From the NCBI RefSeq assembly GCF_002938435.1, contig NZ_POQT01000021.1:1-64000 (forward strand): a stretch of DNA of 64,000 nt, in the 5' to 3' direction. The translations under genes were made by a program, and so were the position numbers. How positions within the stretch are numbered: the stretch's first letter is position 1; each line of letters starts with the position of its first letter. Under the pieces are notes generated by a model. The model made no database searches, had not been told where the DNA came from, and saw only the letters and a program-made list of their open reading frames with translations. The stretch comes from Blastococcus saxobsidens (GTDB taxonomy: Bacteria > Actinomycetota > Actinomycetes > Mycobacteriales > Geodermatophilaceae). This document shows, in pieces, positions 1 to 8,319 of this stretch.

Positions 1-426
1 GCCGTCGTCGGCAGCGCGGAGCCGGCGCCCTGGGTGCGGCTGGCCGACGGCGTCCGGCAGGCCCGCCAGGCGGCCGAGCACGCGCGGGCGGCGGGGCAGC
101 CGGCCACCGCCTTCCCCGACCTCGCCGGGCGGGGGCTGTCGGCGCTGCTCGACCCGCGGGCGACGGCGGCCTTCGCCGAGGCTGCCCTGGCCCCGCTCAT
201 CGCCGCCGATCGCGCCGGCCCCGGCGACCTCGTCGAGTCGCTGCGGATCTGGCTCGCCGCGCACGGCCAGTGGGAGCCGGCGGCGGCACGCCTGGGCGTC
301 CACCGGCACACCCTGCGCAAGCGGATCCGGCGGGCGGAGGAGCTGCTGGGCCGGGACCTGGACTCCCCCGGCGTGCGGGCGGAGCTCTGGCTCGCCCTGC
401 ACCCCCCGGTCGACCCCCCGGCCTGA
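1..426 (+). CDS. PucR-family transcriptional regulator, C-terminal part (cut by window start)
   Basis: The frame is open at base 1, so only the last 141 residues are present and the start lies outside the window. The C-terminal third carries the PucR-type helix-turn-helix: a segment beginning LVESLRIWLAAHG, then AAARLGVHRHTLRKRIRRAEELLG, the usual end of this family, which activates catabolic genes such as purine or amine use. The effector-binding part is not visible, so the target pathway is unknown. A strong hairpin follows the stop and separates it from the convergent luciferase-like gene. Confidence 0.8.
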   Translation, partial: AVVGSAEPAPWVRLADGVRQARQAAEHARAAGQPATAFPDLAGRGLSALLDPRATAAFAEAALAPLIAADRAGPGDLVESLRIWLAAHGQWEPAAARLGVHRHTLRKRIRRAEELLGRDLDSPGVRAELWLALHPPVDPPA

Positions 427-434
427 GACGGCGA

Positions 435-472
435 CGGGCCGGGCCCCACCGTTCGTGGTGGAGCCCGGCCCG
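435..472. terminator. Hairpin terminator between convergent genes
   Basis: A 16-bp stem (435-450 with 457-472, one G-T type mismatch) encloses a 6-nt loop. It lies between the stop of the PucR-type gene and the stop of the convergent luciferase-like gene, so it probably terminates both. There is no clear T-tract, as is common in high-GC actinobacteria. Confidence 0.7.
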
Positions 473-487
473 TGCGCCCGCCGCGCC

Positions 488-1534
488 TCAGGAGAAGGCG
501 GGCATCACCTCGTCGTGCAGCAGCCGCAGCTGCTCCTCCACCGACGCGACCCCCGGGATCTCGCGGCCGGTGAACGTCTTGACGATCGACGCGTCGGTGA
601 TGGCGGCGACGATGTGGTTGACGCCCGCGGGCTCGATCTCCTTGATCTTGGCCGTGACCTCCTCCGGGGTGCCGGCGAAGGAGAGCTTGTCGGCGAGCTC
701 CGGGCTGGTCAGCTCGATGCCGCGGGCGAGGTCCCCGCCGCCGATCGCGTCGATGATCGGCTCGAGCTCGGCCGGGTCCACCCCGTTGCGCTCCAGCTGC
801 TCGGCCGGCATGGAGGAGGCGTAGATGCCGACCATGCTGCGGGCGGCGTCCTTCGCGGCGGCGGAGTCGCGGCCCACGGCGACGACCACCCAGGCGCCGA
901 AGTCCAGCGTCGTCCAGTCCTTGCCGGCCCGCTCCGCCCCGATCCGCAGGTGCTCGGCCGCGTAGTCGTAGGCCTCGCGTGTGTAGCTGAGGGCGTGGTG
1001 GCAGCCGTCGGAGTGCTCGGCGGCCGCCTCGAACGACTTCGGTCCGCGCATCGCCCCCATCTTCACCGGGAGCCGCTCCTGCACCGGGCGGGCGAAGGTG
1101 AAGAGCCCGTCGTAGGAGAAGAACTCGCCGTCGCGGGTGATGGCCCCCTCGTCCAGGAAGGTGCGCACGACGTGCACCGCCTCGATGACGCGGGAGAGCG
1201 GCTTGGTCTTCGTCCAGTCCATCTTGTACTGCGCCAGCAGCCCGAAGTTCCCGCTGGAGAGGACCACCTCGGCGCGGCCACCGGTGAGCTCGTCGAGGGT
1301 GGCGGCGGCCTGGGCGATGAGCGTCGGCTCGCGCAGGGTGACCGGCGAGACGCTCGGCCCCATGCGGATCCGGGAGGTGCCGGCCGCCGCGGCCGCGAAC
1401 AGCAGCCACAGGTCCTTGTGCCAGGTCTCGTCGGCCGCGTAGACGGCGTGGAAACCGAGCTCGTCTGCCAGCCGGATGGCCGCCAGCGACTCCTCCAGCG
1501 AGTAGTCGGGCAGCATCGCGTAGCTGAACCTCAT
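488..1534 (-). CDS. LLM-class (luciferase-like) flavin/F420-dependent oxidoreductase
   Basis: This 348-residue protein has the bacterial-luciferase TIM-barrel fold pattern of F420-dependent enzymes related to methylene-tetrahydromethanopterin reductase: an N-terminal MRFSYAMLPDYSLEESL strand, SRIRMGPSVSPVTLREP in the first third, and a C-terminal LSFAGTPEEVTAKIKEIEP. The ATG at 1534 follows a perfect GGAGGAG box. Its start overlaps the stop of the upstream permease by 4 nt (ATGA), so the two are probably translationally coupled and work on the same compound. The substrate cannot be read from the sequence; FMN instead of F420 is possible. Confidence 0.85.
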   Translation of the reverse strand: MRFSYAMLPDYSLEESLAAIRLADELGFHAVYAADETWHKDLWLLFAAAAAGTSRIRMGPSVSPVTLREPTLIAQAAATLDELTGGRAEVVLSSGNFGLLAQYKMDWTKTKPLSRVIEAVHVVRTFLDEGAITRDGEFFSYDGLFTFARPVQERLPVKMGAMRGPKSFEAAAEHSDGCHHALSYTREAYDYAAEHLRIGAERAGKDWTTLDFGAWVVVAVGRDSAAAKDAARSMVGIYASSMPAEQLERNGVDPAELEPIIDAIGGGDLARGIELTSPELADKLSFAGTPEEVTAKIKEIEPAGVNHIVAAITDASIVKTFTGREIPGVASVEEQLRLLHDEVMPAFS

Positions 1535-3066
1535 CGGATCTCCTCCCGCGTCGTGGCACCGGCGCCACGGCGCATCTGCTCCAACTGCTGGGCCACCTCG
1601 CGGGCGTCGCCCTCGGGGATGTCCGCAGAATGCCGGTCCGGACGGGCGATGAACAGGTAGAGCAGCCCGCTGCCCGCGACGACCGCCAGCCCGATCGCGA
1701 CGATCCAGCGGTCGAGGAACGTCTCGGTGCCCGGCGCCGGCTTGATCAGCAGGATGATCGCGAAGACCCCGTAGGCCAGGGCGAGCACGTTCACGACCAG
1801 GCCGGCGTTGCCCAGGTTCCACACGCCCGCGGGGCGCCAGCCCCTGAGCCGCTGCCGCAGCGCGGCCAGCACCACGGCCTGGAACGAGATGTAGATGCCC
1901 AGGACCGCGAAGGCGGTGACGCGGGCGAGCACGCCCTCCTGGAAGTAGACGAACAGCGCGATCAGCACCGGGACCACGCACACGACCATCAGCGCGTTGG
2001 TCGGGACGGAGTGCTGGGGCGAGACCCGTCCCAGCCAGCCGCTGGCCGGCAGCATGCGGTCGCGGGCGAAGGCGTAGAGCAGCCGGCTGCCCGCGGCCTG
2101 CAGCGACAGCACGCACGACAGGAAGGCGACGACGATGACCACCAGGAAGACCTTGGAGCCGGCCGTGCCCAGGGAGCTCTCGAGGATCGACGGGATCGGG
2201 TCGACGTCCTCGCCGGCCACGATGGCCTGCAGGTCCGGTGCCGCCAGCACGTAACCGGCGTAGGAGAGGAAGCCGGAGACCCCGCCGACGAGGATGGTGA
2301 GGATCATGGCGCGCGGGATCTGCCGCGCCGGGTCGGCGACCTCCTCGGCCACGTCACCGCAGGCCTCGAAGCCGTAGAAGAGGAACAGCCCGGACAGCGA
2401 CGCGGCCAGGAACACGCCCAGGTACCCGTCCCCGCCGCCGGCGCCCAGCGAGTCGAAGAAGACGGAGAACGGCTGCTCACGCCGGAACAGGAGCAGGAAG
2501 AGCCCCAGCGCGATGACACCGACGAGCTCGGCGGCGAGACCGATCTGGGCGATCCGCGCGAGCGTCCGGGTGCCGCTGTAGTTGACGGCGAAGGCGACGA
2601 CGAGCAGCGCCACCGCGGTCCCGAGGACCACGCCCGGGGTCGCCTCCAGACCGAACAGGGCGGCGACGAAGCCACCACCGAACTCGGCGACGGCGGTGAT
2701 GGTGACGATGACCGCCCAGATGTAGATCCAGGAGACGATCCAGGCGTACCGCCGGTTCCAGAGCCGCCGGGTCCACGGGTAGATGCCGCCGGCCAGCGGG
2801 TACTGGGAGACGACCTCGCCGAAGACCAGCGACACCATCAGCTGGCCGATGCCGACGATCACGATCCACCAGATCGCCGGCGGGCCGCCGATGGAGAGGC
2901 TGTAGGCGAACAGCGAGTAGACCCCCACGAGCGGCGACAGGTACGTGAACCCGAGGGCCATGTTGGCCCACAGGCTCATGCTCCGGTCGAACTCGCCGGT
3001 GTAGCCGAGTGCGGCCAGCTGGGCGTCGTCGGCCGTCGGTTCGGGGTGCGCTCCGGATCGTGTCAC
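1531..3066 (-). CDS. APC-family amino acid/amine permease
   Basis: A 511-residue integral membrane protein with about 12 hydrophobic segments and the APC superfamily pattern: a hydrophilic N-terminus, then LGFTYLSPLVGVYSLFAYSL in TM1 and GGIYPWTRRLWNRRYAW after TM2. The length fits the family (450-550). The GTG at 3066 was chosen because GGAGGAG lies just upstream; an upstream ATG in frame would add residues that do not look like permease. The protein likely imports an amino acid, GABA or an amine in exchange or with protons. It leads into the luciferase-like gene, and the GntR/Cache pair lies just upstream on the same strand. Confidence 0.87.
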   Translation of the reverse strand: MTRSGAHPEPTADDAQLAALGYTGEFDRSMSLWANMALGFTYLSPLVGVYSLFAYSLSIGGPPAIWWIVIVGIGQLMVSLVFGEVVSQYPLAGGIYPWTRRLWNRRYAWIVSWIYIWAVIVTITAVAEFGGGFVAALFGLEATPGVVLGTAVALLVVAFAVNYSGTRTLARIAQIGLAAELVGVIALGLFLLLFRREQPFSVFFDSLGAGGGDGYLGVFLAASLSGLFLFYGFEACGDVAEEVADPARQIPRAMILTILVGGVSGFLSYAGYVLAAPDLQAIVAGEDVDPIPSILESSLGTAGSKVFLVVIVVAFLSCVLSLQAAGSRLLYAFARDRMLPASGWLGRVSPQHSVPTNALMVVCVVPVLIALFVYFQEGVLARVTAFAVLGIYISFQAVVLAALRQRLRGWRPAGVWNLGNAGLVVNVLALAYGVFAIILLIKPAPGTETFLDRWIVAIGLAVVAGSGLLYLFIARPDRHSADIPEGDAREVAQQLEQMRRGAGATTREEIR

Positions 3067-3222
3067 CGAATCTCCTCCGCTCGGTGGCGCGGGCCATCCG
3101 ACGGTCGCCGGTGTGCCCCAGGCCACATGTTCGCGGGGAAACCTATAGATGCAGAGTTCAGAGGACAAGATGTCCCGGCCGGTCTCGCCGGATCCCCGGG
3201 ACCGCGAGTCCCGGGGAGGCCG

Positions 3223-3942
3223 TCAGCCCTGGAGCGGGCGACCGTCGCGGGCCAGGAAGACCCGCCAGGGCACGCCGTCGACGGGCGCACCGTCGACGAG
3301 CTCCCCCGCCCCGTCCGGCAGCAGGCTGCCGACGAGGTGGTGGGGAACGGTCGAGAGCACGACCCGCCCCTCGTCATTGACCAGGACGAAGGCCGCCGGC
3401 CGGCTCCCGAGCGCCTGGAGGAGGTGCGTCTCGAACCGGCGCACGGGCACGTCGGCGCCCGTCACGCCGACGAACTCCCCCTCGGCGACGACGGGCGTGG
3501 TCAGCGTCAGCAGGTATCGGCCGGTGCCGTGGACGTCGACGTAGGGCCCGACGACGTGCCGCCGCCCGGTCCGCCTCGGGACGTCGAACCACTCGGTGGC
3601 CGTGTAGTCGTAGTAACCCAGGCTGCTCGGGCGCAGATCCGGCTCCAGGGTGCGCAGCGACCCACCGTCGGGATCCACCTGCCACCACTCCAGCCGCAGG
3701 GGCAGACCCTCGCGCGGACGGGGCGCCACCACGAGCCCGAGGCCCACGGCCAGCTGCCCGGGATCGCGCAGCAGCTCGCGGGTGCCGCCCGGCAGGACGG
3801 CCCGCCCGGACTCGAGCCCGTCCCGGGCGACCGAACCCAGTGCCGCGTCGTGCACGCGCGCGACGGTCTCGAAGACGCGCTCGACCACCCGGGACACCGC
3901 TGCGCCGATCCGAGCGGCGTCAGCCGTCCGCCGGTCGTTCAC
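3223..3942 (-). CDS. Soluble Cache-domain sensor-like protein
   Basis: A 239-residue protein with the long helix then PAS-like beta-sheet layout of Cache/PDC sensory domains: helical residues 1-60, then LGYYDYTATEWFDVPRRTG, GPYVDVHGTGRYLLTLTTPV and FVGVTGADVPVRRFE, which is the usual Cache ligand-pocket segment. No signal peptide or membrane helix is evident, so it appears cytoplasmic, whereas most Cache domains are extracellular. The GTG start overlaps the stop of the GntR regulator by 4 nt. Such tight coupling suggests it is a ligand-sensing partner or co-regulator of the GntR protein; that role is inference. Confidence 0.72.
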   Translation of the reverse strand: MNDRRTADAARIGAAVSRVVERVFETVARVHDAALGSVARDGLESGRAVLPGGTRELLRDPGQLAVGLGLVVAPRPREGLPLRLEWWQVDPDGGSLRTLEPDLRPSSLGYYDYTATEWFDVPRRTGRRHVVGPYVDVHGTGRYLLTLTTPVVAEGEFVGVTGADVPVRRFETHLLQALGSRPAAFVLVNDEGRVVLSTVPHHLVGSLLPDGAGELVDGAPVDGVPWRVFLARDGRPLQG

Positions 3943-4715
3943 GACACCTGCCGCTCGGCGCCGCCCGATGCATCCCCGAGGCGCTGCAGCCGCAGCTCGA
4001 TGGCCCACAGCGTGCGCGTCTCGATGTGCGACTCGGTGAGGGCCCGGGCCCGGGCGGCGTCCCGGTCCTCGATCGCGTCGATCACGGCCCGGTGCCCGGC
4101 GACGATGACGTCGAGCAGGCTGGGGGCCACCTCCGGCGGCCACGGCAGCTGGCTGAGCTCCAGGTGCAGGTCCATCTCCTGCATGGTCAGCCGCACGGAC
4201 TGCGCGCAGGCGGCCAGCTCGATGTAGTACCGGCCGTCGGTCCGCCGCTGGCCGGTCACCGATCCGGCCGAGGCGAGCCGGTCCACGATGTCGCGCAGAC
4301 GGGCGATCTCCGTGCGCGACGCCCGGGAGGCCGCGAGCCGGGCCGCGGCGGCCGCCACCGCGCCGTGCACGTCGCCGAGCTCGCGCAGGTCCGTGGTCCC
4401 CAGCTCGGCCAGGCGGGCGTCGGCGAGCTCGGCCAGCACGTCGTCCCGCGAGCGGACGAAGCTGCCCCCGCCACGACCGCGGCGGGTCTCGACCAGCCCG
4501 AGCTTGCGCAGCTCGGCCAGCGCTTCGCGCAGGGTCACCGTCGAGACGTTGAGCATGGTCGCGAGGTCGGTCTCGCTGGGCAGCTGCTCGCCGTCCCCCA
4601 GCAGGCCGAGGGCGACGGCGCTGCCGACCCGGCGGACGACGGCCTCGCTGCGCAGCGCGCCGTCGTCCAGCGGTGCGAAGACAGCGCGCCGCGCATCACC
4701 GCTGAGCAGTTGCAC
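3939..4715 (-). CDS. GntR-family regulator, FadR/FCD subfamily
   Basis: A 258-residue regulator. Residues 20-90 form the GntR winged helix (QLPSETDLATMLNVSTVTLR then EALAELRKLGLVETRRGRGG). The rest is the all-helical FCD effector domain, with metal-ligand type histidines such as in VAGHRAVIDAI and LTESHIETR. The GTG start at 4715 is preceded by AGGAGGAG. It is divergent from the Fe-S/FAD oxidase genes and upstream of the Cache gene, so it probably represses or activates both directions through the inverted repeat at 4766-4799. FCD regulators usually bind small carboxylic acids. Confidence 0.9.
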   Translation of the reverse strand: MQLLSGDARRAVFAPLDDGALRSEAVVRRVGSAVALGLLGDGEQLPSETDLATMLNVSTVTLREALAELRKLGLVETRRGRGGGSFVRSRDDVLAELADARLAELGTTDLRELGDVHGAVAAAAARLAASRASRTEIARLRDIVDRLASAGSVTGQRRTDGRYYIELAACAQSVRLTMQEMDLHLELSQLPWPPEVAPSLLDVIVAGHRAVIDAIEDRDAARARALTESHIETRTLWAIELRLQRLGDASGGAERQVS

Positions 4716-4765
4716 GCTCTCCTCCTGTGACCGGTGGCCGCGAATTTACCTCGCTGCTCGGCGGA

Positions 4766-4799
4766 CTTAACCGTTGATTCCATAGGTTTAGCCGGTTAG
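4766..4799. promoter_or_regulatory. Candidate GntR operator between divergent operons
   Basis: An unusually AT-rich spot in the 125-bp divergent gap contains an inverted repeat: CTTAACCG at 4766-4773 against CCGGTTAG at 4792-4799, with a perfect 6-nt core (TAACCG/CGGTTA). The half-sites are 19 nt apart, longer than typical for FadR-type sites, so two half-sites or two dimers are possible. Confidence 0.4.
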
Positions 4800-4840
4800 C
4801 GTGACGCACGCCCCACCCATCCTGTGACGAGGAGCACGCA

Positions 4841-6355
4841 GTGACACAGGTCCAGCCCGAACGGGCGACCGGGCCGACCCCTCCGGTCGACGCCCTCTCC
4901 GAGCCGTTCACGCCCGGCGCCCCGTCCAACGCGCCCGAGCTCGCCGACTACCCGGAGACGCTCGCCGGTCCCGTCCCCCCGCCACGGGAGGACCCGAAGA
5001 CGGCGGCGTTCGTCGAGCAGTGGCGGAACACCTCCTACAACTGCTTCTCCTCGGGTCACAAGTTCTGCCGCGAGGTGTGCCCGGTGACCCAGGTCGAGCG
5101 CAACGAGTCCTGGACCCCCACCGCGTTCCACGCCAACGTCATCGCGATGGAGCGCGGCGAGCTCGACATCGCCGACATCGCCGCCGACTACGTGAACTGC
5201 ACGCAGTGCGGCGCCTGCGAGCTGCGGTGCCCCAACACGCTGTTCACCGGCGACTTCTACCGCTTCCGCACCCGCACCGTCGACGTCGTCAAGGCGGTGC
5301 GTTCCCTCGCCGTCGAGAGCGGCGTGCACCAGCCGAACTGGCAGAGCTGGAACGAGCGCACCGACCTGCGCACCCACGAGCCCGTCCTGGGCGAGACGCC
5401 GGTCAGCCAGGAGAAGGTCCGCGACTGGGCCGACGGGCTCGACATCCCGATCGGCGGCGAGACCGTCCTCTTCGTCGACTGCGAGGCCGCCTTCTACCGG
5501 ACGTCCGTGCCCCGCGCGGTGGCCCAGATGCTGCAGATGGCCGGGTACGAGTTCGGCCTGATGGGCGAGCAGTGGTGCTGCGGCGGGCCGGCGGCCGAGA
5601 TGGGCTACGAGGAGCAGGCCAAGCGCTTCGCCCGCCACAACCTGGACAACTGGCGGGCCACCGGTACCAAGCGCCTCCTCGTGCTCGACCCGCACGACTA
5701 CATCAGCTTCACCGAGGACTACCCGAAGTACTTCGGCGAGGAGTTCGACATCGAGGTAGTCCTCGTGATCGAGGTGCTGGCCGACCTCCTGCGCACGGGC
5801 AGGCTGACCCCGTCCGTGCCGGTGGAGCGCGCGATCACCTACCACGACCCCTGCCGGCTCAACAAGCGCAAGGGCATCTGGAAGGAGCCGCGGGAGCTGC
5901 TGCGGGCCATCCCCGGTCTCCGGTTCGAGGACGTCGACCGGGTCACCCAGTGGTCCTACTGCTCCGGCGGGGGCGGCGGCCTCCCCATCGAGAAGCCCGA
6001 GCTCACCCAGAAGATCAGCGCGATGCGCCTGGAGCGGGCCGCCGAGCTCGACGTCGACACGCTCGTCAGCGCCTGCCCGTGGTCGGAGCGGCCGCTGTCG
6101 GAGGCCGGCGACGCCCAGGACATCGACGTCGTCGACCTGCACGAGCTGTTCGCGCAGTCCCTCGGCATCACCGTGGGCGGCTCCCGCGGCGACGTCGGCG
6201 ACCGGCGGCTGGCCCAGGAGCGCACCGGCGTGCCCGGCCGGGCACGCCGGACCTCGGGCACCGGTCGCGGCGGCTGCGGTGGCGGTGGCGGTGGGTGCGG
6301 CGGAGGCGGCGGGTGCGGCTCCGGTTCCGGCGGCTGCGGATGCGGAGGGCACTGA
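4841..6355 (+). CDS. Fe-S cluster (CCG-domain) subunit of an FAD-dependent oxidase, with Gly/Cys-rich tail
   Basis: A 504-residue protein like the iron-sulfur subunit of glycolate/D-lactate oxidases and heterodisulfide reductases. Residues 60-150 hold two 4Fe-4S motifs: a CREVC-containing set and CTQCGACELRCPN. Two CCG domains follow, with QWCCGGPAAE near residue 250 and YCSGGGGGLP near residue 380, plus TYHDPCRLNK. The last ~30 residues are almost only Gly and Cys (five Cys), not usual for this family. GTG start after GAGGAGC. It is followed after 2 nt by the FAD oxidase, its probable partner in oxidising a 2-hydroxy acid or related substrate. Confidence 0.85.
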   Translation: MTQVQPERATGPTPPVDALSEPFTPGAPSNAPELADYPETLAGPVPPPREDPKTAAFVEQWRNTSYNCFSSGHKFCREVCPVTQVERNESWTPTAFHANVIAMERGELDIADIAADYVNCTQCGACELRCPNTLFTGDFYRFRTRTVDVVKAVRSLAVESGVHQPNWQSWNERTDLRTHEPVLGETPVSQEKVRDWADGLDIPIGGETVLFVDCEAAFYRTSVPRAVAQMLQMAGYEFGLMGEQWCCGGPAAEMGYEEQAKRFARHNLDNWRATGTKRLLVLDPHDYISFTEDYPKYFGEEFDIEVVLVIEVLADLLRTGRLTPSVPVERAITYHDPCRLNKRKGIWKEPRELLRAIPGLRFEDVDRVTQWSYCSGGGGGLPIEKPELTQKISAMRLERAAELDVDTLVSACPWSERPLSEAGDAQDIDVVDLHELFAQSLGITVGGSRGDVGDRRLAQERTGVPGRARRTSGTGRGGCGGGGGGCGGGGGCGSGSGGCGCGGH

Positions 6356-6357
6356 CC

Positions 6358-7935
6358 ATGACGATGACCGAACCGACGGCCGCGGCACCGATCGGCACCG
6401 CGCCGTTCACCCGTGAACCCCTGGACGACGCGGCGCTGAGCACCCTGGTCGCCGCGCTGCGCCCGATCCTCGCCGACGACCAGATCCTGCTGGCCAAGAC
6501 CGACCGCTACAACCGCGCCCGCGTGCCTGCGCCGTTCCCGGTGCACCGCTGGTCCGAGCGGGTCCCCGACGTGGTGGTCATGCCCAGCACGACCGAGCAG
6601 GTGGCGGCGGTGGTGAAGGTGGCCAACGACCTGCGCATCCCGGTCGTGCCCCGCGACGGCGGCACGGGGCTCACCGACGGCGCCGTGCCGATGCGCCGCG
6701 GCATCGTCGTCGACGTCAAGAAGATGAACCAGATCCACGAGCTGGACCTGGTGAACCGGACGGTCACCGTCGGCACCGGCATCAACATGCTCAAGCTCAA
6801 CGAGCGGCTGGCCCAGCACGGGCTGTTCTACCCGGACGACCCGGCCTCCTACCCCTGCTCGCTGGTCGGGGGCCGGATCGGCACGAGCGGCTGGTCGCTC
6901 ATCGGCTCCCGCTACGGGCACACCCGGGACCTGGTGCTGAGCTTCGACCACGTGCTGCCCACCGGCGAGGTCCTGCACGTCGGCGACGGCATCGGCCGGA
7001 AGATCAGCAAGTCCTCCAGTGGATACCAGCTCAAGCACCTCTTCATGGGGCACCAGGGCACCCTCGGCATCGCGACGAAGGCGACGCTGAAGCTGTTCCC
7101 CAAGCCCGAGGCCGAGCTCTCACCGTTCTGGGCGTTCGACAACTACGAGGACGCCCACGCGTGCACCGGCGCCCTGGCCCGCGCGGGGGTGGCCACCTTC
7201 GCCGGTGCCGTCCTCTTCGACGAGCACAAGGTCGCCTACCTGCGCCGCGACGACGAGGCCTACATCCCCCAGCCGGCCGACGTCCGGGCGCTGGTCTGCT
7301 CGGTGATGTACGGCTACGAGGACGAGGTGCGGGCCGGTGGGAAGCGGCTGTTCCGGATCGCCAAGGAGCACGGCGCCCGCTACCTCGGCGACGAGATCTC
7401 CGAGGGCGACTGGGCGGCCCGGCACGACCGGTACGCCACCCCGCTGCACGGCCGCACCAAGGACGGCCAGGTCATCCCCATGTCCTGGCACTGCGAGGAC
7501 GCGGCGGTGAACTACTCGAACGTCCCCGCGGTCAGCAAGGCCTGGCACGAGATCCTGGCCGACCTGCGGCGGAGGACCGACGTCTTCGACGACTGGGGGA
7601 TGTTCGCGTACACCTCGGCCAGCACGGGGGTCGACTACCTCACCGAGATCGACGTCGGCATCTGGGAGCAGCGCCTGGACGACGCTGCCTGGGCCGCGTG
7701 GGTGAAGGCCAAGCGGGACATCGGCGCGGTGGCGCTCGCCCACGGCGGCTCGATGAGCGCCTGCCACGGCTCCTGCCGGGAGGGCGAGGTCGACCTGGTG
7801 CCCGACGAGCTCGGCCGCGGCTTCGACGTGATGCTCGACGTCAAGCGGGCGCTGGACCCGAACAACATCATGAACCCGGGCAAGTACCTGCTGGACCGGG
7901 CCTACGGGAGGGACACGACCGATGAGAACCGATGA
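6358..7935 (+). CDS. FAD-binding oxidoreductase, GlcD/D-lactate dehydrogenase type
   Basis: This 525-residue flavoprotein has an N-terminal PCMH-type FAD domain (VVVMPSTTEQVAAVVKVAND, VPRDGGTGLTDGAVP, then VGGRIGTSGWS and GHQGTLGIATKATLKLFP) and a C-terminal FAD-oxidase domain ending in RALDPNNIMNPGKYL, the standard end of GlcD/lactate dehydrogenase proteins. The ATG at 6358 is 8 nt after GGAGGG; the gene starts 2 nt after the Fe-S gene stop. It should oxidise a 2-hydroxy acid or similar compound and pass electrons to the Fe-S subunit. The real substrate is not evident; the nearby aldehyde dehydrogenases may act downstream. Confidence 0.88.
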   Translation: MTMTEPTAAAPIGTAPFTREPLDDAALSTLVAALRPILADDQILLAKTDRYNRARVPAPFPVHRWSERVPDVVVMPSTTEQVAAVVKVANDLRIPVVPRDGGTGLTDGAVPMRRGIVVDVKKMNQIHELDLVNRTVTVGTGINMLKLNERLAQHGLFYPDDPASYPCSLVGGRIGTSGWSLIGSRYGHTRDLVLSFDHVLPTGEVLHVGDGIGRKISKSSSGYQLKHLFMGHQGTLGIATKATLKLFPKPEAELSPFWAFDNYEDAHACTGALARAGVATFAGAVLFDEHKVAYLRRDDEAYIPQPADVRALVCSVMYGYEDEVRAGGKRLFRIAKEHGARYLGDEISEGDWAARHDRYATPLHGRTKDGQVIPMSWHCEDAAVNYSNVPAVSKAWHEILADLRRRTDVFDDWGMFAYTSASTGVDYLTEIDVGIWEQRLDDAAWAAWVKAKRDIGAVALAHGGSMSACHGSCREGEVDLVPDELGRGFDVMLDVKRALDPNNIMNPGKYLLDRAYGRDTTDENR

Positions 7936-8242
7936 CCAGCCCACCGGCCCGGCGGCGACGGCGCCCTACCGCTTCGCCGAGCAGCACACCCCGCCGGAGG
8001 CGCAGCGGGCCAGCGAGGTGGCGCAGACGACCTTCGAGCACGTTTACGAGGTGGACCCGCGCCTGATGCAGGAGCACGTGCTCCAGCAGGTCTTCCCGAA
8101 CTGGGACACGCTGCGCATCATGCGCAGCCGGCACGACCACCTCGAGTGGATGCACCGGCACTTCGCCGACAAGGTGGTGACCGGGTCGGAGATCCTCGCC
8201 GAGGTCGAGCGCGAGGCGACCTCGCCCCCGCCGGCGCCGTAG
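7922..8242 (+). CDS. Uncharacterised small protein, third gene of the oxidase operon
   Basis: A 106-residue protein I do not recognise. It overlaps the end of the FAD oxidase gene by 14 nt, which argues for a real coupled gene. It is hydrophilic and mostly helical in appearance, with a proline-rich tail; the middle (EVDPRLMQEHVLQQVFPNW, then RSRHDHLEWMHRHF) is rich in His, Trp and Arg. No membrane segment, signal peptide or Cys motif is seen. It could be an assembly or accessory subunit of the Fe-S/FAD oxidase. A strong terminator follows. Confidence 0.65.
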   Translation: MRTDDQPTGPAATAPYRFAEQHTPPEAQRASEVAQTTFEHVYEVDPRLMQEHVLQQVFPNWDTLRIMRSRHDHLEWMHRHFADKVVTGSEILAEVEREATSPPPAP

Positions 8243-8259
8243 GGCCGCCCTGCCGATCG

Positions 8260-8297
8260 CGTCGAGGCCCCGGTCCTGCTGGACCGGGGCCTCGACG
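8260..8297. terminator. Perfect 17-bp hairpin terminator
   Basis: 8260-8276 pairs perfectly with 8281-8297 around a TGCT loop. It lies between the end of the oxidase operon and the end of the convergent aldehyde dehydrogenase gene, so it can serve both. The stem core CGAGGCCCCGGTCC recurs in the hairpin at 9809-9840. Confidence 0.85.
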
Positions 8298-8319
8298 TTC
8301 CCGGCGAGTTCCCGCGCCG

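Noticed and set aside
1630-4227. An 865-codon plus-strand open frame opposite the permease, Cache and GntR genes
   Set aside because: It is antisense to well-supported genes, has low-complexity Asp/Arg/Gly/Pro composition and matches no family; high GC leaves such frames open.
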